Source: a virus. From it: a stretch of DNA of 21,268 nt. Location of the stretch: IMG/VR virus record IMGVR_UViG_3300042557_000593, positions 1 through 21,268 of that record; one strand, written 5' to 3'. How positions within the stretch are numbered: position 1 is the stretch's first letter; every line of letters begins with the position of its first letter. The notes below the pieces were generated by a model that saw only the letters and a list, made by a program, of their open reading frames with translations, was not told the DNA's origin and did not search any database. The position numbers and the translations under genes are program-made. Of the stretch, positions 1 through 8,110 are shown piece after piece.

Positions 1-603
1 GATAACGCTGTCCCCCAAGTATGTGAACAGGTCCGGGTCCGCCGTGGCATCCACCGCGTAAACCTCTACTCCCGTCTTAGCGTCTTTGAAGGTCACGGTG
101 ATGGACCTATTGCCCTCGAATACCAAGATGCTGTCAAGGCAAACCAATGAAAGGTCACTTACCAACGTAAGCCGGAACCGCTGGGTCGAAGTGGCGACGA
201 ACGTGTAGCTGTATTGACCCGGTTCCACAATGTCAACCGATAGCCCGCCCAATACCACGTTCAGAACGCCTTGCACATCGGTGATATTGAACCGTAGTTC
301 ATACGTCTCCCCAATGGACGGCGTAAAGTCATTCTCCACCAAGGTAGCACCAGCATTGTTCACAGAACAGCACGCCGTGCCGGGTGTAATGACAAATCCC
401 CTGTTCCCTTTCCAAGTGTTCGCGTCAAAGTTCGTATTCGTCAGCAATTGCTCCGCATCGGCGCAACTGAACGCACGTAGAACGAACTCAAAGGTATCAT
501 CGGCCCCGATCAACGTGGCGGGCGTCAACGGGTCGCAGATGCAACCCTGCAAAGGCGATGCCGTCAGGTTGACGGGCTGGTTAGGCAGTGCGGCTATGCT
601 CAT
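1..603 (-). CDS. Tail/virion protein with carbohydrate-binding-like domain (C-terminus beyond left edge)
   Basis: I read this partial gene directly: the ATG lies at 603-601 and overlaps the stop of the upstream tail gene as ATGA. The frame stays open for 201 codons to the window edge. Residues about 50-165 look like a beta-sandwich carbohydrate-binding module: a start resembling 'NxNFDANTWKGNRGF', a central 'GETYELRFNI', a 'PGQYSYTF' turn, and an ending 'CLDSILVFEG' typical of CBM4/9-like domains. A further beta-rich segment begins after about residue 165. Position after the tape measure and the tail protein fits a distal tail or receptor-contact component. The family assignment is pattern recognition only; a generic jelly-roll structural domain is the alternative. 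Confidence 0.75.
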   Translation of the reverse strand, partial: MSIAALPNQPVNLTASPLQGCICDPLTPATLIGADDTFEFVLRAFSCADAEQLLTNTNFDANTWKGNRGFVITPGTACCSVNNAGATLVENDFTPSIGETYELRFNITDVQGVLNVVLGGLSVDIVEPGQYSYTFVATSTQRFRLTLVSDLSLVCLDSILVFEGNRSITVTFKDAKTGVEVYAVDATADPDLFTYLGDSVI

Positions 604-2525
604 GGACGTGCGATAACTTCCCACTGCGTTGACCCCGTGGCCACGTTACGCTTGGCGTTGGCAACCCATCCGAATATGAGGGGCGAAGATGACGGGGAAA
701 TGGTCATAGACTGCTCCGGGTTTCCCGTCAAAGATAACCACGAATTGAGGTTGATATGTCGCTCAAAGATGTACTTCAGCATGGGCGCGGGTCCGGCCCC
801 ATCGGCAAAGCCTCCCCCATTGCTTAACGTCTTTTCAATCGTGGCCCCGTCCGGTATCTCGAATACCGTGGTAAGCGTTCCGGGCGTTACCCCGATGGGA
901 CCGCTGCCAGCAGGCGCCGAAGACGTGGTGAACACGTAGGACACTTGCACGTAGTCCCCAATGTTCAGGCTGAACCCGAACGCCGCGCTGAAGTTGAGCA
1001 GGCCCGGCGCGATGGCCGTGGCGTTGGCGTCAAAGGTCAGGGACTGGATAAGGACGTTCGACGCATCGAACCGTTCGGCGATGATCTGGAAGTTGCCAGC
1101 GGCGTACAACAGCAGTCCCCCGAATAGCTGCGGCGTGTTGGATACGATACGCCAAGGGACGTTCACCTCAAAGTATGCGTATTCGCTAACGGCTGCGGTG
1201 TACGGCGTGCCGAATAGAACGGCGGGCGTAGACGCTTGGTTAAGCCCGTTCAGGGTATCGGTCAACGCGGCGGGCGTTGTCTCGCTGTATGGCGTCTGTG
1301 GGCCGAAGTTGGCACCCACTGAAGAGGGCAGGTAGTACCTGTTTAGGATATTGGCGTTCAGGCCTTGTTGGTTAAATGGCCATACGAACAGGATGCCATC
1401 AGGGGTGAACTGCCAACGGGACGTTGCCGTAGACGCTAACGGCCCTTCGTAATACTGGAGCAGGAAGATGTCCTCATCGTATTCCTCATTGGCGTTCAGT
1501 ACAACGTCCTCAATCGCGTTGCTATCCGTAATGAAGTCAAACGAAAGTTCCAACGTCTCAGACGTGTTGCATACGCCCGTGAAGTGGTATTCCTCTTTGC
1601 CTTGCGTCAACAGCGGGATGTACGGCAGGGCTAACGGGGTGTCCGTGAACTGCCGGATGTAGTCATCACAGCCCACTACCACGCGGGCGTATAGGCGATC
1701 GCTATCGACCGTGCGCTTCAGATCTTGGATGTCAAGTTCCATGACAGGGCCGGGACCGCTGTAAAAATACGCCTCCGGTTCGATGCGCAACAACGGATTG
1801 CCGTTGGCGTCCCTTGTGGCCAATAGCCAAAGGTTATACCGCCCGGCCATTTCATCGAATAGCTGTTTGAAGTTCCACACTACCCGCGTGTTCGCCCCGT
1901 CATGAGTGCGAAGTTCCAACCCATCTACCAGCGCCCATTTTTCAGCGTCATCGAGGTTAGCGTACCAATCGGATACCACGCCAACGGTATCATCGGTCAT
2001 GTACTTTACAGCGTGCGTAATGGCATCAAACCAATCCCACGTCCTACGGGTGTCAGGTAGTTCAGTCGTTCCGTCCCCTTGTGGGTCATGGATAAGCAAG
2101 TTCAGCACAGGAACGGGCGCAATAGTGATGCCGTTCTTTGACGCTTCGGCGGCTGGTGAGATTGGGATGTCCTTGTTGGATATGACCCGCGCCCCGATGC
2201 TGTCATCCACCACGGGCACCACCACCTCGCAACGGGTCAGGTTCCATTCCGCATCGGCCAAGATCAGCACGCCTTTAGCACAGGTGTTCAGCGTGCCGTT
2301 GCAGCGTTGTTTCGCCTCATACAAGACGATCCGGCAATATCCGTCCGTGTCGTTGATGCTGTTCAGGTATGCGTATGCCCCGCCCGTAAAGGTTAGCTCC
2401 GTGGCGTACTTCACCGATATGATGCGCTCCCGAATATCGCGGTCGAGTTCCTCGCTGAAGTCCAGCCACCCCAACGGCTCTTCAACGGGTAGCCCGTCAA
2501 GGTAGTGGATGATTTCGCCGTCCAT
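600..2525 (-). CDS. Large tail protein downstream of tape measure (distal tail/baseplate hub-like)
   Basis: This is a 641-residue protein. Its ATG shares one base with the tape-measure stop (TGATG), so it is likely co-translated. The first 150 residues are mixed alpha/beta. Residues about 165-275 contain 'DWFDAITHAVKYM' and then 'LWLLATRDANGNPLLRIEP', a pattern I associate with tail-hub proteins of Bacteroidetes phages and prophages. The C-terminal 250 residues are rich in G, S, T, N and beta-prone segments, as in virion surface proteins. Its place immediately after the tape measure is where distal tail and hub proteins lie in siphophages. The tail role is secure from synteny; the exact subunit is not. 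Confidence 0.8.
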   Translation of the reverse strand: MDGEIIHYLDGLPVEEPLGWLDFSEELDRDIRERIISVKYATELTFTGGAYAYLNSINDTDGYCRIVLYEAKQRCNGTLNTCAKGVLILADAEWNLTRCEVVVPVVDDSIGARVISNKDIPISPAAEASKNGITIAPVPVLNLLIHDPQGDGTTELPDTRRTWDWFDAITHAVKYMTDDTVGVVSDWYANLDDAEKWALVDGLELRTHDGANTRVVWNFKQLFDEMAGRYNLWLLATRDANGNPLLRIEPEAYFYSGPGPVMELDIQDLKRTVDSDRLYARVVVGCDDYIRQFTDTPLALPYIPLLTQGKEEYHFTGVCNTSETLELSFDFITDSNAIEDVVLNANEEYDEDIFLLQYYEGPLASTATSRWQFTPDGILFVWPFNQQGLNANILNRYYLPSSVGANFGPQTPYSETTPAALTDTLNGLNQASTPAVLFGTPYTAAVSEYAYFEVNVPWRIVSNTPQLFGGLLLYAAGNFQIIAERFDASNVLIQSLTFDANATAIAPGLLNFSAAFGFSLNIGDYVQVSYVFTTSSAPAGSGPIGVTPGTLTTVFEIPDGATIEKTLSNGGGFADGAGPAPMLKYIFERHINLNSWLSLTGNPEQSMTISPSSSPLIFGWVANAKRNVATGSTQWEVIARP

Positions 2526-5032
2526 CAGTAGTAACGCTTAGATGTGGGGCGCAGCGCCTTGGCGATCTGTGAAAGAATTACCGTCTGCTCCCGTTCGATG
2601 CGGGCGTTTCGGCGCAACCCGTCCACGATGTTCGCATCATGGTATTTCATCAGTTGCACGGACCCGGCCACACGGCTACCGAAATCGGACGCCACGAAGT
2701 CGGCAGCGCGGCGGTCATCTTCCCAATTCAGCGCGGCAATGGCGGGGGCTATGTAGCGGTCAAGTACATGGTCATCCCACTTGCCTTTCCGCATGGCCTC
2801 AAGGTCATCCCAGTAGGCGGCGTTGTCCTTTGACGTTACCACCCGCTCCCCCTTGTCCAGCCTGCGCAGGTATCCATCGCGGCCCGACCATGTGGGGGAT
2901 GTGCCGTCACCACCTACGAACGGATCACCCATGTAGTTCGCTGTGATAGCCGCCTTTGCAGCCCCGAACAGGGCTTTGACCAACCCGGCCAAGATGATAC
3001 CCCGCGCGATACCGAAGATGCCACCAGATGCCACGTTAGCCGGGTCGGGGGCACCCGCGCTAATGGCCTGCACTTGGAAGGCGTTGGCAAGGATGATCTT
3101 TTCGAGGGTGTCGAGCAATAGGGCCACGATAGCCTTGGACGCCTTTTCGCTAATGTCCTCCCCAGCTGCTGCGGCCTGTGCAATGATGCCCGTAGCGTTG
3201 ACGGCGAAGTCGGTGAGGAGTTGGGCGTTCTGTTCCTGCAATGCGGCCCGGCGCTCAAGTTCAGCGGCCTGTGCTTCGGTGCGCTTGCGCTCTTCGTCGG
3301 TTACGATGCCCGTTAGTTCGGCCTCCCGTGCGCGGGCAAGCTCAAGGCGGGTGCGCTCAAGTTCATCTTCGTCGGTGATGTTCTTTTCGGCAAGGGCCAA
3401 TAGTTCGTCATACTTGGCCGTGACCGCCTCCCGTTCCCGTTGCGTTGAATTGAGCAGGGACGAACGGATCTTTTCGACCGCTTCGGCGCGGGTCTGTTCT
3501 ATCTCTTCCGTGCGTTTCTTTTCCAGCGCGGCAAGTTCCTCCGTCTTAGCCTGTTCAATGGCAACGATGGCATCCGCCTCCCGCTTGGTAATCTCGCTCT
3601 GTGCGTTGGGCGGTGATGCGGCCCGTAGCTTTTCGATGCCCTCCAATGTGGCCTGCTCCAGCTTGGCGTACTTGCCCTTGATCGCTTGGACCTCCCGCTC
3701 ATCTTCAGACTGCTGACGGGCAAGGCGCTCATTTGCGATGCCGTCCAATACGTTGTCAAGGCTTTGTTCGGCTGCGGCCCGCTGCTCTGCAATCTTCAAC
3801 GCCTCGGCCTCCCGTTTGCGCTGTGCTTCAAGTGCCTTTTGACGTGCGGCCTCTTTCCGCTGCTCTTCGGCCTCTACGATACCAGCACGGCGGGCGGCTA
3901 CCCGTTCCGTAAGGGATACGCTTTCCGCCTCAAGATTAAAGATGGCCGTTTGGATGCCGCTGATTTGAGCCTTTAGCGCATCATCCACTTCGCCCTTCAG
4001 TGCTTGCTGCCTTGCCGCTTGTGCCTTTAGGATGGCCAGTTCTTGCGTTAGCTGGGTGCGCTTTATCGCAAGGTTTTCCTCTTCCTTTGCGGTAATCTCA
4101 TCGGCAATTTTTAGCCTTTCCTCCGTTGTCTTAGTGGTATCGCGTAGTGCGGCCAAGTTCTTACGGATGGTAATCTCATTCTTTGCCGTGGCTTCATTGA
4201 CGCCAAGTTGCTTATCGGCAAGGTCGTCCAACTGGTTGGCGACCTGTTGGCCGAACTCAAGGTCGGACTTCAGCGCATCGGTGATGCCCGTGAACTCCCC
4301 CAAAAGTTGCAGCGGCCCCGTCACGATATTGAACAGCACCCCCGCCACATCGCCAAGCGCACCCGCAATCTTGCCTATAACCGTGTCGCTATTGGTGAAT
4401 GTGTCAAAGAACGACTTTGCAAGCCCGGTGATACGGTCGAAGATGGCCCCGCCCGTTACGCCAAGCCCCTCCAATGCCGTTGCCCCCGCGTCCGTGTTCT
4501 TTACGATGCTCAAAAGGCCACCTGCCGCCGCAGCCGCAGCAATGCCCACCGGACCCAATGCCGCGGCAAAGCCCCCGATCAAAGGCACTTGCCCCGCAAC
4601 GTTCGTCACCTGTGCGCCCAGTTGCTTAAACGCTGCCGACCCGGACGCCCCGAAGCCTTTAATCTTCGCACCTACCTGTTGAACAACCCCGCTCAACCCG
4701 CCCACCTCCTTAACAGCCGTCCTAAATCCATCCCGTGCGCCCAACGCGAACTGCCGCACCGTCTCACCAGCCCGGCGAATGATGCCCGCGCTTTGCTGGG
4801 TCTTTACCCCTACCTCCGCACTTGCCTCTGCCGCCTTCGTCGCCTCCGCTGCCGTTAGCTTGTACTTGGTCCCAAGGTCGCCCGTAGTGGCGGCAAGTTG
4901 TTTGCCCGTGCTGTCCGCCTTTTTGTTGGCAGTCTCAACCCCGGTCATGGACTGCTCATACGTCTGAACGCCCTGCTCGAAGTCCGTCAGATCAGCAACG
5001 AACCGCGTGACTATTACCTGTTCATCAGCCAT
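2525..5032 (-). CDS. Tape-measure protein
   Basis: At 835 residues this is the longest gene in the window. The N-terminus 'VTRFVADLTDFEQGVQ' is typical of tape-measure proteins. Residues about 80-260 are Ala/Gly-rich and hydrophobic, including an 'AALGPVGIAAAAAAGGLL' segment. Residues about 265-600 are a long charged coiled coil full of E, K, R, A and Q. A second hydrophobic block at about 635-700 ('IARGIILAGLVKALFG') precedes a globular C-terminus with 'RRLDKGERVVTSKDN'. Tape measures set tail length; using the usual 1.5 angstrom per residue, a tail near 125 nm is inferred. The start overlaps the end of the chaperone extension by 8 bases. I see no peptidase or lysozyme motif. Confidence 0.93.
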   Translation of the reverse strand: MADEQVIVTRFVADLTDFEQGVQTYEQSMTGVETANKKADSTGKQLAATTGDLGTKYKLTAAEATKAAEASAEVGVKTQQSAGIIRRAGETVRQFALGARDGFRTAVKEVGGLSGVVQQVGAKIKGFGASGSAAFKQLGAQVTNVAGQVPLIGGFAAALGPVGIAAAAAAGGLLSIVKNTDAGATALEGLGVTGGAIFDRITGLAKSFFDTFTNSDTVIGKIAGALGDVAGVLFNIVTGPLQLLGEFTGITDALKSDLEFGQQVANQLDDLADKQLGVNEATAKNEITIRKNLAALRDTTKTTEERLKIADEITAKEEENLAIKRTQLTQELAILKAQAARQQALKGEVDDALKAQISGIQTAIFNLEAESVSLTERVAARRAGIVEAEEQRKEAARQKALEAQRKREAEALKIAEQRAAAEQSLDNVLDGIANERLARQQSEDEREVQAIKGKYAKLEQATLEGIEKLRAASPPNAQSEITKREADAIVAIEQAKTEELAALEKKRTEEIEQTRAEAVEKIRSSLLNSTQREREAVTAKYDELLALAEKNITDEDELERTRLELARAREAELTGIVTDEERKRTEAQAAELERRAALQEQNAQLLTDFAVNATGIIAQAAAAGEDISEKASKAIVALLLDTLEKIILANAFQVQAISAGAPDPANVASGGIFGIARGIILAGLVKALFGAAKAAITANYMGDPFVGGDGTSPTWSGRDGYLRRLDKGERVVTSKDNAAYWDDLEAMRKGKWDDHVLDRYIAPAIAALNWEDDRRAADFVASDFGSRVAGSVQLMKYHDANIVDGLRRNARIEREQTVILSQIAKALRPTSKRYY

Positions 5033-5339
5033 GTTTGGACCTTGCTTTATCCGCCATCTTCTTGGCGTTCAGTAGACGGTTCATATACGCTTCGGCGGTG
5101 TCCCAATACAGGCGCACCGTGCCACGTTCCAACGCGCTCACCTTAATGGGGTCGCCCTCCGCAATCATCATTGTGAAGCGGTCGAAGTCCCTCATTTGTT
5201 GGATGGCGATTTGCCGGATGCCCGAAGGACCGCTTCCAGCCTCAGCCTCTGCGCTGTCCAACTGCTCAACAATTCGATGTATGCGCTTTCGGTAGTGAGT
5301 GAAGAGCCTAACAGCTTCCGCCACGCGGGCGGATGGGTA
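5025..5339 (-). CDS. T extension of tail assembly chaperone GT, reached by -1 frameshift
   Basis: This frame encodes the C-terminal extension of a GT-type tail assembly chaperone. It lies in the -1 frame relative to the upstream chaperone gene and is open from the slippery site at 5345-5339. After the slip, translation would continue 'YPSARVAEAVRLF' and run 104 residues, giving a fusion of about 270 residues (5836 to 5025). A separate start is possible at a GTG (5324, 'MAEAVRLF' if used), but no ATG is suitably placed. The segment is helical and charged, as expected for the T domain, which in lambda contacts the tape measure. Its stop overlaps the tape-measure start by 8 bases. Synteny and frame geometry both match lambda G/GT. 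Confidence 0.82.
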   Translation of the reverse strand, partial: YPSARVAEAVRLFTHYRKRIHRIVEQLDSAEAEAGSGPSGIRQIAIQQMRDFDRFTMMIAEGDPIKVSALERGTVRLYWDTAEAYMNRLLNAKKMADKARSKHG

Positions 5340-5836
5340 AAAAAAGTGTGCCCGGCCCTCCCCGCCTTCGATAGCATTTCTACCTTTTGACCATGGATGC
5401 CGGGATCAAACCCACGCGCATCTTCATCTTCCCGTACCACGAACACGGCGGCAAGGTCATAATAGACCTCCTCCGGGATGATTTCTTTAGGGCGGTTGCG
5501 GATTTCGCCAATGGCATGGGCGGCGCGGGCCGCTGCCTTGCTGCGTGCCTCCGACTTGCTTTCCTTTAGGCTCGACATTATCGCCTCTTCAGCGATGCCG
5601 CATAGCGTTTCGAGCGTCTTTTCACCTATGCCCGCATCGGCCATCTTCAGGCACCGTTCGATGTGCTTTTGACGGACGGGGGGCATGTCTGCAATGTCTG
5701 CCCATGTGTAGTAGGCGCGGCCATCGGTCCCGCTGTATGCGTGCTGCATACCGTCGAACCCGGCAGGGCGTAGCGATCCCTCCGCTATGTGGCGATGGAT
5801 AGCCTTTCCGAATAGCCTGAAAAGTAGCCCGGTCAT
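5192..5836 (-). CDS. Tail assembly chaperone (G-like)
   Basis: This is a 214-residue protein. The ATG at 5836 is chosen over an earlier in-frame GTG or ATG because it overlaps the preceding stop as ATGA. The protein is largely helical, with a charged Ala/Lys/Glu-rich middle ('KSEARSKAAARAAHAIGE'). It lies just before the tape measure and overlaps the -1 frame of the T extension by 133 bases. Without frameshifting it ends in the helical tail 'WTAQRLRLEAVLRASGKS'. Chaperones of this class coat the tape measure before the tail tube polymerises. No single motif identifies the family; the call rests on position, the overlapping -1 frame and the slippery sequence. Confidence 0.82.
   Translation of the reverse strand: MTGLLFRLFGKAIHRHIAEGSLRPAGFDGMQHAYSGTDGRAYYTWADIADMPPVRQKHIERCLKMADAGIGEKTLETLCGIAEEAIMSSLKESKSEARSKAAARAAHAIGEIRNRPKEIIPEEVYYDLAAVFVVREDEDARGFDPGIHGQKVEMLSKAGRAGHTFFTHPPAWRKLLGSSLTTESAYIELLSSWTAQRLRLEAVLRASGKSPSNK
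5317..5345 (-). promoter_or_regulatory. Programmed -1 ribosomal frameshift signal (slippery heptamer plus hairpin)
   Basis: On the coding strand the G gene reads AC-T TTT TTT-ACC in frame, an ideal X XXY YYZ heptamer (T TTT TTT, 5345-5339). Five bases later begins a 6-bp stem, TCCGCC/GGCGGA, with a 5-base loop (5333-5317), correctly placed to stimulate slipping. The -1 frame is open across the site and leads into the T extension. The heptamer, spacing and hairpin are seen directly. That it works is inferred from the conserved G/GT arrangement upstream of tape measures. Confidence 0.85.
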
Positions 5837-6051
5837 CGGTGTGCGGCCTTTAGTGCTGACCCATACATGGAGCTGAACTTTTGCGACGGTCTGCGCTTGT
5901 GTGCAATGTGCCAACGTCCGCAATGGTGGCATTTGTACGCCTCCGCGGGGTTCTTTCTGGCAAGGCTACGTACGGCAATGGCGGCATCTTGACGCGTCAT
6001 GCACATCTTATCCTTATGGATGCAGTAGTCGCCTACGTGTGACGTGCTCAT
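5833..6051 (-). CDS. Small zinc-binding phage protein
   Basis: This 72-residue basic protein has the likely zinc motif 'YKCHHCGRWHIAHK' (Cys41, Cys44, His48, His51), with further Cys at positions 10 and 17. Similar short 'CHHCGxWHxxH' proteins are common in tailed phages, but I know of no assigned function. Both ends overlap the neighbours by ATGA, so it is translated as part of the packaging-tail transcript. The start at 6051 is supported by that overlap. It could bind nucleic acid or protein; the sequence does not decide. Confidence 0.75.
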   Translation of the reverse strand: MSTSHVGDYCIHKDKMCMTRQDAAIAVRSLARKNPAEAYKCHHCGRWHIAHKRRPSQKFSSMYGSALKAAHR

Positions 6052-6314
6052 CGGTTAAGGTATGCGGCAAGGCCAGCGGATGCCAGCAGGTAAGGAACAA
6101 TGTAGTCGGGATGCGCCCCAAAATACAGGGCCGCAGGGACGCCCCACACGGATACCATGCACACGGGGCAAGTAAACAAAGGCTTGTGCAGAAAGGCGGG
6201 CAACTGACCCCATAGCTTTGCTAATGGATGTAGGATCATGCCATCTTCCTGCACAATGTGGGCACCAGTGGCCACCAACGCCATAAGCACGATATAGATC
6301 AGATGCTCAACCAT
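6048..6314 (-). CDS. Small membrane protein with CPVC motif
   Basis: This is an 88-residue protein with about three hydrophobic segments: roughly residues 4-19, 50-66 and 70-86. A 'CPVCMVSVWG' motif (Cys49, Cys52) lies at the start of the second segment. Small membrane proteins with a 'CxxC...W' signature (DUF1360-like) are frequent in phages and bacteria, but their role is unknown to me. It overlaps the upstream gene by 16 bases and the downstream one by ATGA. A holin-like role is conceivable from size and topology, but nothing specific supports it and no endolysin is adjacent. Confidence 0.75.
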   Translation of the reverse strand: MVEHLIYIVLMALVATGAHIVQEDGMILHPLAKLWGQLPAFLHKPLFTCPVCMVSVWGVPAALYFGAHPDYIVPYLLASAGLAAYLNR

Positions 6315-6679
6315 TGGTCGCCACTTGTGTAGGTGTTGAAGTCCGCATCCCGCATCACCTCAAATGTGGCATAGATGCCCATCTGTGAAGCCGTGGATGC
6401 CACGAAGTTAGTGCCCGTCAAACTATACGGGTAGAATGCCGTGGGGATGCCGTTGTACGTCAGTTCCACAAGGAAGGTGAGCGTATTGGTTAGCGTCAAC
6501 CCTTCCACGTACACATCGGCCCCATCCCGAAGGGTCGGCAGTTCCACGATAGCGCCAGTGGCAAGGTTGGTAAACCGCGCCTTGAGGTTGCTTAACAGGC
6601 TCTCCCCAAGGTATAGCCGGGCATCTTCATCAGCGCACAGGCTTACGGGGTTGGCCTTGGGATAGTTGGTGCAGGGCAT
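6299..6679 (-). CDS. Small beta-rich protein after terminase (virion-associated?)
   Basis: This gene encodes 126 residues if it starts at the ATG at 6679. An upstream GTG at 6757 would add 26 residues but would overlap the terminase gene by 128 bases, so the ATG is preferred (50-base overlap). The sequence 'LKARFTNLATGAIVELPTLRDG' followed by alternating hydrophobic stretches suggests a small beta-sandwich, as in tail, head-tail or decoration proteins. It follows the terminase large subunit, where structural genes often start. I do not recognise a family. A TATCTTTG box at 6731-6724 lies upstream of its ATG, but without a matching -33 element. Confidence 0.65.
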   Translation of the reverse strand: MPCTNYPKANPVSLCADEDARLYLGESLLSNLKARFTNLATGAIVELPTLRDGADVYVEGLTLTNTLTFLVELTYNGIPTAFYPYSLTGTNFVASTASQMGIYATFEVMRDADFNTYTSGDQWLSI

Positions 6680-7958
6680 GGCCTTTACGGTGTTGTTCAA
6701 TCCACCTGTGAAGATGGGTATTGCAAAGATAACGGAAGGTGTCGATAAGGTCGGCACGTTGGGACGCCTTGGAGCGGTCCGCCTTGATCATTCGCTTGTC
6801 CGGGTCTACCTCTACCGTCTTTAGGTCCATGATAAGGCCCGTGCATCGCGGGTTGATCTTCAGCGATGGGTAATGGGTCAAGATGTAGTTGACCTGTTCA
6901 CGGCTCTCTACGTGGGACGGGTTGTGCGGCAGTTGTAGCTGGGTGTCCCTTAACCGTAGCTCGTCCATTAGGTCATCCCAAAGGGACGCGGTGGAGTTGC
7001 GCCCGATGCGGCGGGATGCTCCTGTGCTGTCCCCCGTCAGGGTGATATTGAAGGTGGCGGGGCAAATGGTGCGGATGCGTTCGGCCATTTCGGTAATCGT
7101 GCCGGAACGGACAACTATCTCATGGGTAACGACCGCTTCCCGCTCAAGGTTGCGGACCTGCCCCACGATTGCACAGAACGGCTCCACGTTGAAGTCAACG
7201 GACACGATCACTGGTTGGCGTAGGTCAAGCTCGCATTCGGCTACCGTCTTAGCCGGGTCGAACGCATGGGCGAACGGCATATCACCAGAACGCTCAAGGA
7301 ACTCCCCGTAAATCTCCTGTGCGACCTCCTCCGGGGCCATGGCTGCTATCTCTGCCTTGGTGACTTCGATGTCATCGGTGGATAGTAGCGGGTTGTCATA
7401 GGTGGAGTATCGCAGGCTGCGGTGATCGGCATCCGACGTGCCGAAAATGCGGTAGAACGGGTGTTCCTTGCCATCCTTTAGGAACTTGCCCTTCGGCACC
7501 CCCAGCGCAAAGAGTTTAGCGTCCGGGTAGTCCATCATCATGGGCAGGACCGCATTGGAATACAGGTACGGGTCAGACAGGATAATCCCGGCCTCGTTCA
7601 GCACGATGTAATGATAGCCGAAGCCCTCCCAGCTTTCCGGCCGGTCGGCTGATCGAAAGTCGATGTATCCGTCACGGACCTTCAGCGTCTTTTCCTGTGC
7701 CCTCCATTCGTGGGGGATGGAAGATGCCTTTAGGGTGGGCAGAAAGTAGCGGTCAACGTAGCGAACGATGTTCCCGTAGACGGTATCCCCCCATAGGATG
7801 TGAGCGCCCTCGATAGCCCATTCTATACAGGCATGAGCGGCCCCACGGGTAGCCCCGAACCTTCGCCCCTTGGCTACGGCGTTGAACCGCTTGACATCGC
7901 CAAAGAAGATCTCAAGCTGTGGCGGCGTGTAGGTTAGCTGAATGCCCGGTCCTTCCAT
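6630..7958 (-). CDS. terL: Terminase large subunit (ATPase and nuclease)
   Basis: This 442-residue protein is the packaging motor that drives DNA into the procapsid and cuts it. Residues 29-38 ('AKGRRFGATR') are the deviant Walker A typical of TerL. 'HYIVLNEAG' (about 116-124) is Walker B with Asn in the usual Asp position followed by the catalytic Glu122. The C-terminal RNase H-like nuclease shows Asp255 ('VSVDFN'), Asp310 ('LTGDSTG') and Asp403/Asp406 ('RADLIDTFRY'). The length is normal for the family. Its start overlaps the 58-residue upstream gene by 25 bases. Portal and capsid genes do not follow, which is unusual. Confidence 0.95.
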   Translation of the reverse strand: MEGPGIQLTYTPPQLEIFFGDVKRFNAVAKGRRFGATRGAAHACIEWAIEGAHILWGDTVYGNIVRYVDRYFLPTLKASSIPHEWRAQEKTLKVRDGYIDFRSADRPESWEGFGYHYIVLNEAGIILSDPYLYSNAVLPMMMDYPDAKLFALGVPKGKFLKDGKEHPFYRIFGTSDADHRSLRYSTYDNPLLSTDDIEVTKAEIAAMAPEEVAQEIYGEFLERSGDMPFAHAFDPAKTVAECELDLRQPVIVSVDFNVEPFCAIVGQVRNLEREAVVTHEIVVRSGTITEMAERIRTICPATFNITLTGDSTGASRRIGRNSTASLWDDLMDELRLRDTQLQLPHNPSHVESREQVNYILTHYPSLKINPRCTGLIMDLKTVEVDPDKRMIKADRSKASQRADLIDTFRYLCNTHLHRWIEQHRKGHALHQLSQGQPRKPVR

Positions 7959-8110
7959 TCGCGGCCCGTCAGGGAGATTGGGTCTTTGCCGGGTGGCGCG
8001 AAGGTGTAAGAGCGGTCATCTTCCAATAGGCGGATGATTGCGGCCATGCGTATGCGCTGCCGTTCCTTTTTGCGGCGAAGGTCACGCCCCGCCCTTTTGA
8101 TCTTTCCCAT
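7934..8110 (-). CDS. Small basic protein between terminase subunits
   Basis: I found this 58-residue gene by reading the gap between the two terminase genes. The ATG is at 8110 and TAA at 7936-7934. It overlaps the end of terS by 29 bases and the start of terL by 25 bases, consistent with coupled translation. The N-terminus 'MGKIKRAGRDLRRKKERQRI' is strongly basic; the C-terminus 'ISLTGREWKDRAFS' is mixed. I recognise no family. Position suggests a packaging accessory or DNA-binding role, but this is inference. The overlapping longer frame at 7969-8220 looks like a shadow of terS. Confidence 0.7.
   Translation of the reverse strand: MGKIKRAGRDLRRKKERQRIRMAAIIRLLEDDRSYTFAPPGKDPISLTGREWKDRAFS

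Noticed and set aside
230-5146. Many open frames on the plus strand opposite the tail and tape-measure genes
   Set aside because: They overlap well-supported minus-strand genes, have biased low-complexity translations (Ser/Arg/Pro-rich) and no motifs; they are shadows of GC-rich coding sequence.
6048-6314. Holin assignment for the 88-residue membrane protein
   Set aside because: Size and topology fit loosely, but the CPVC motif and absence of a neighbouring endolysin argue against naming it a holin.
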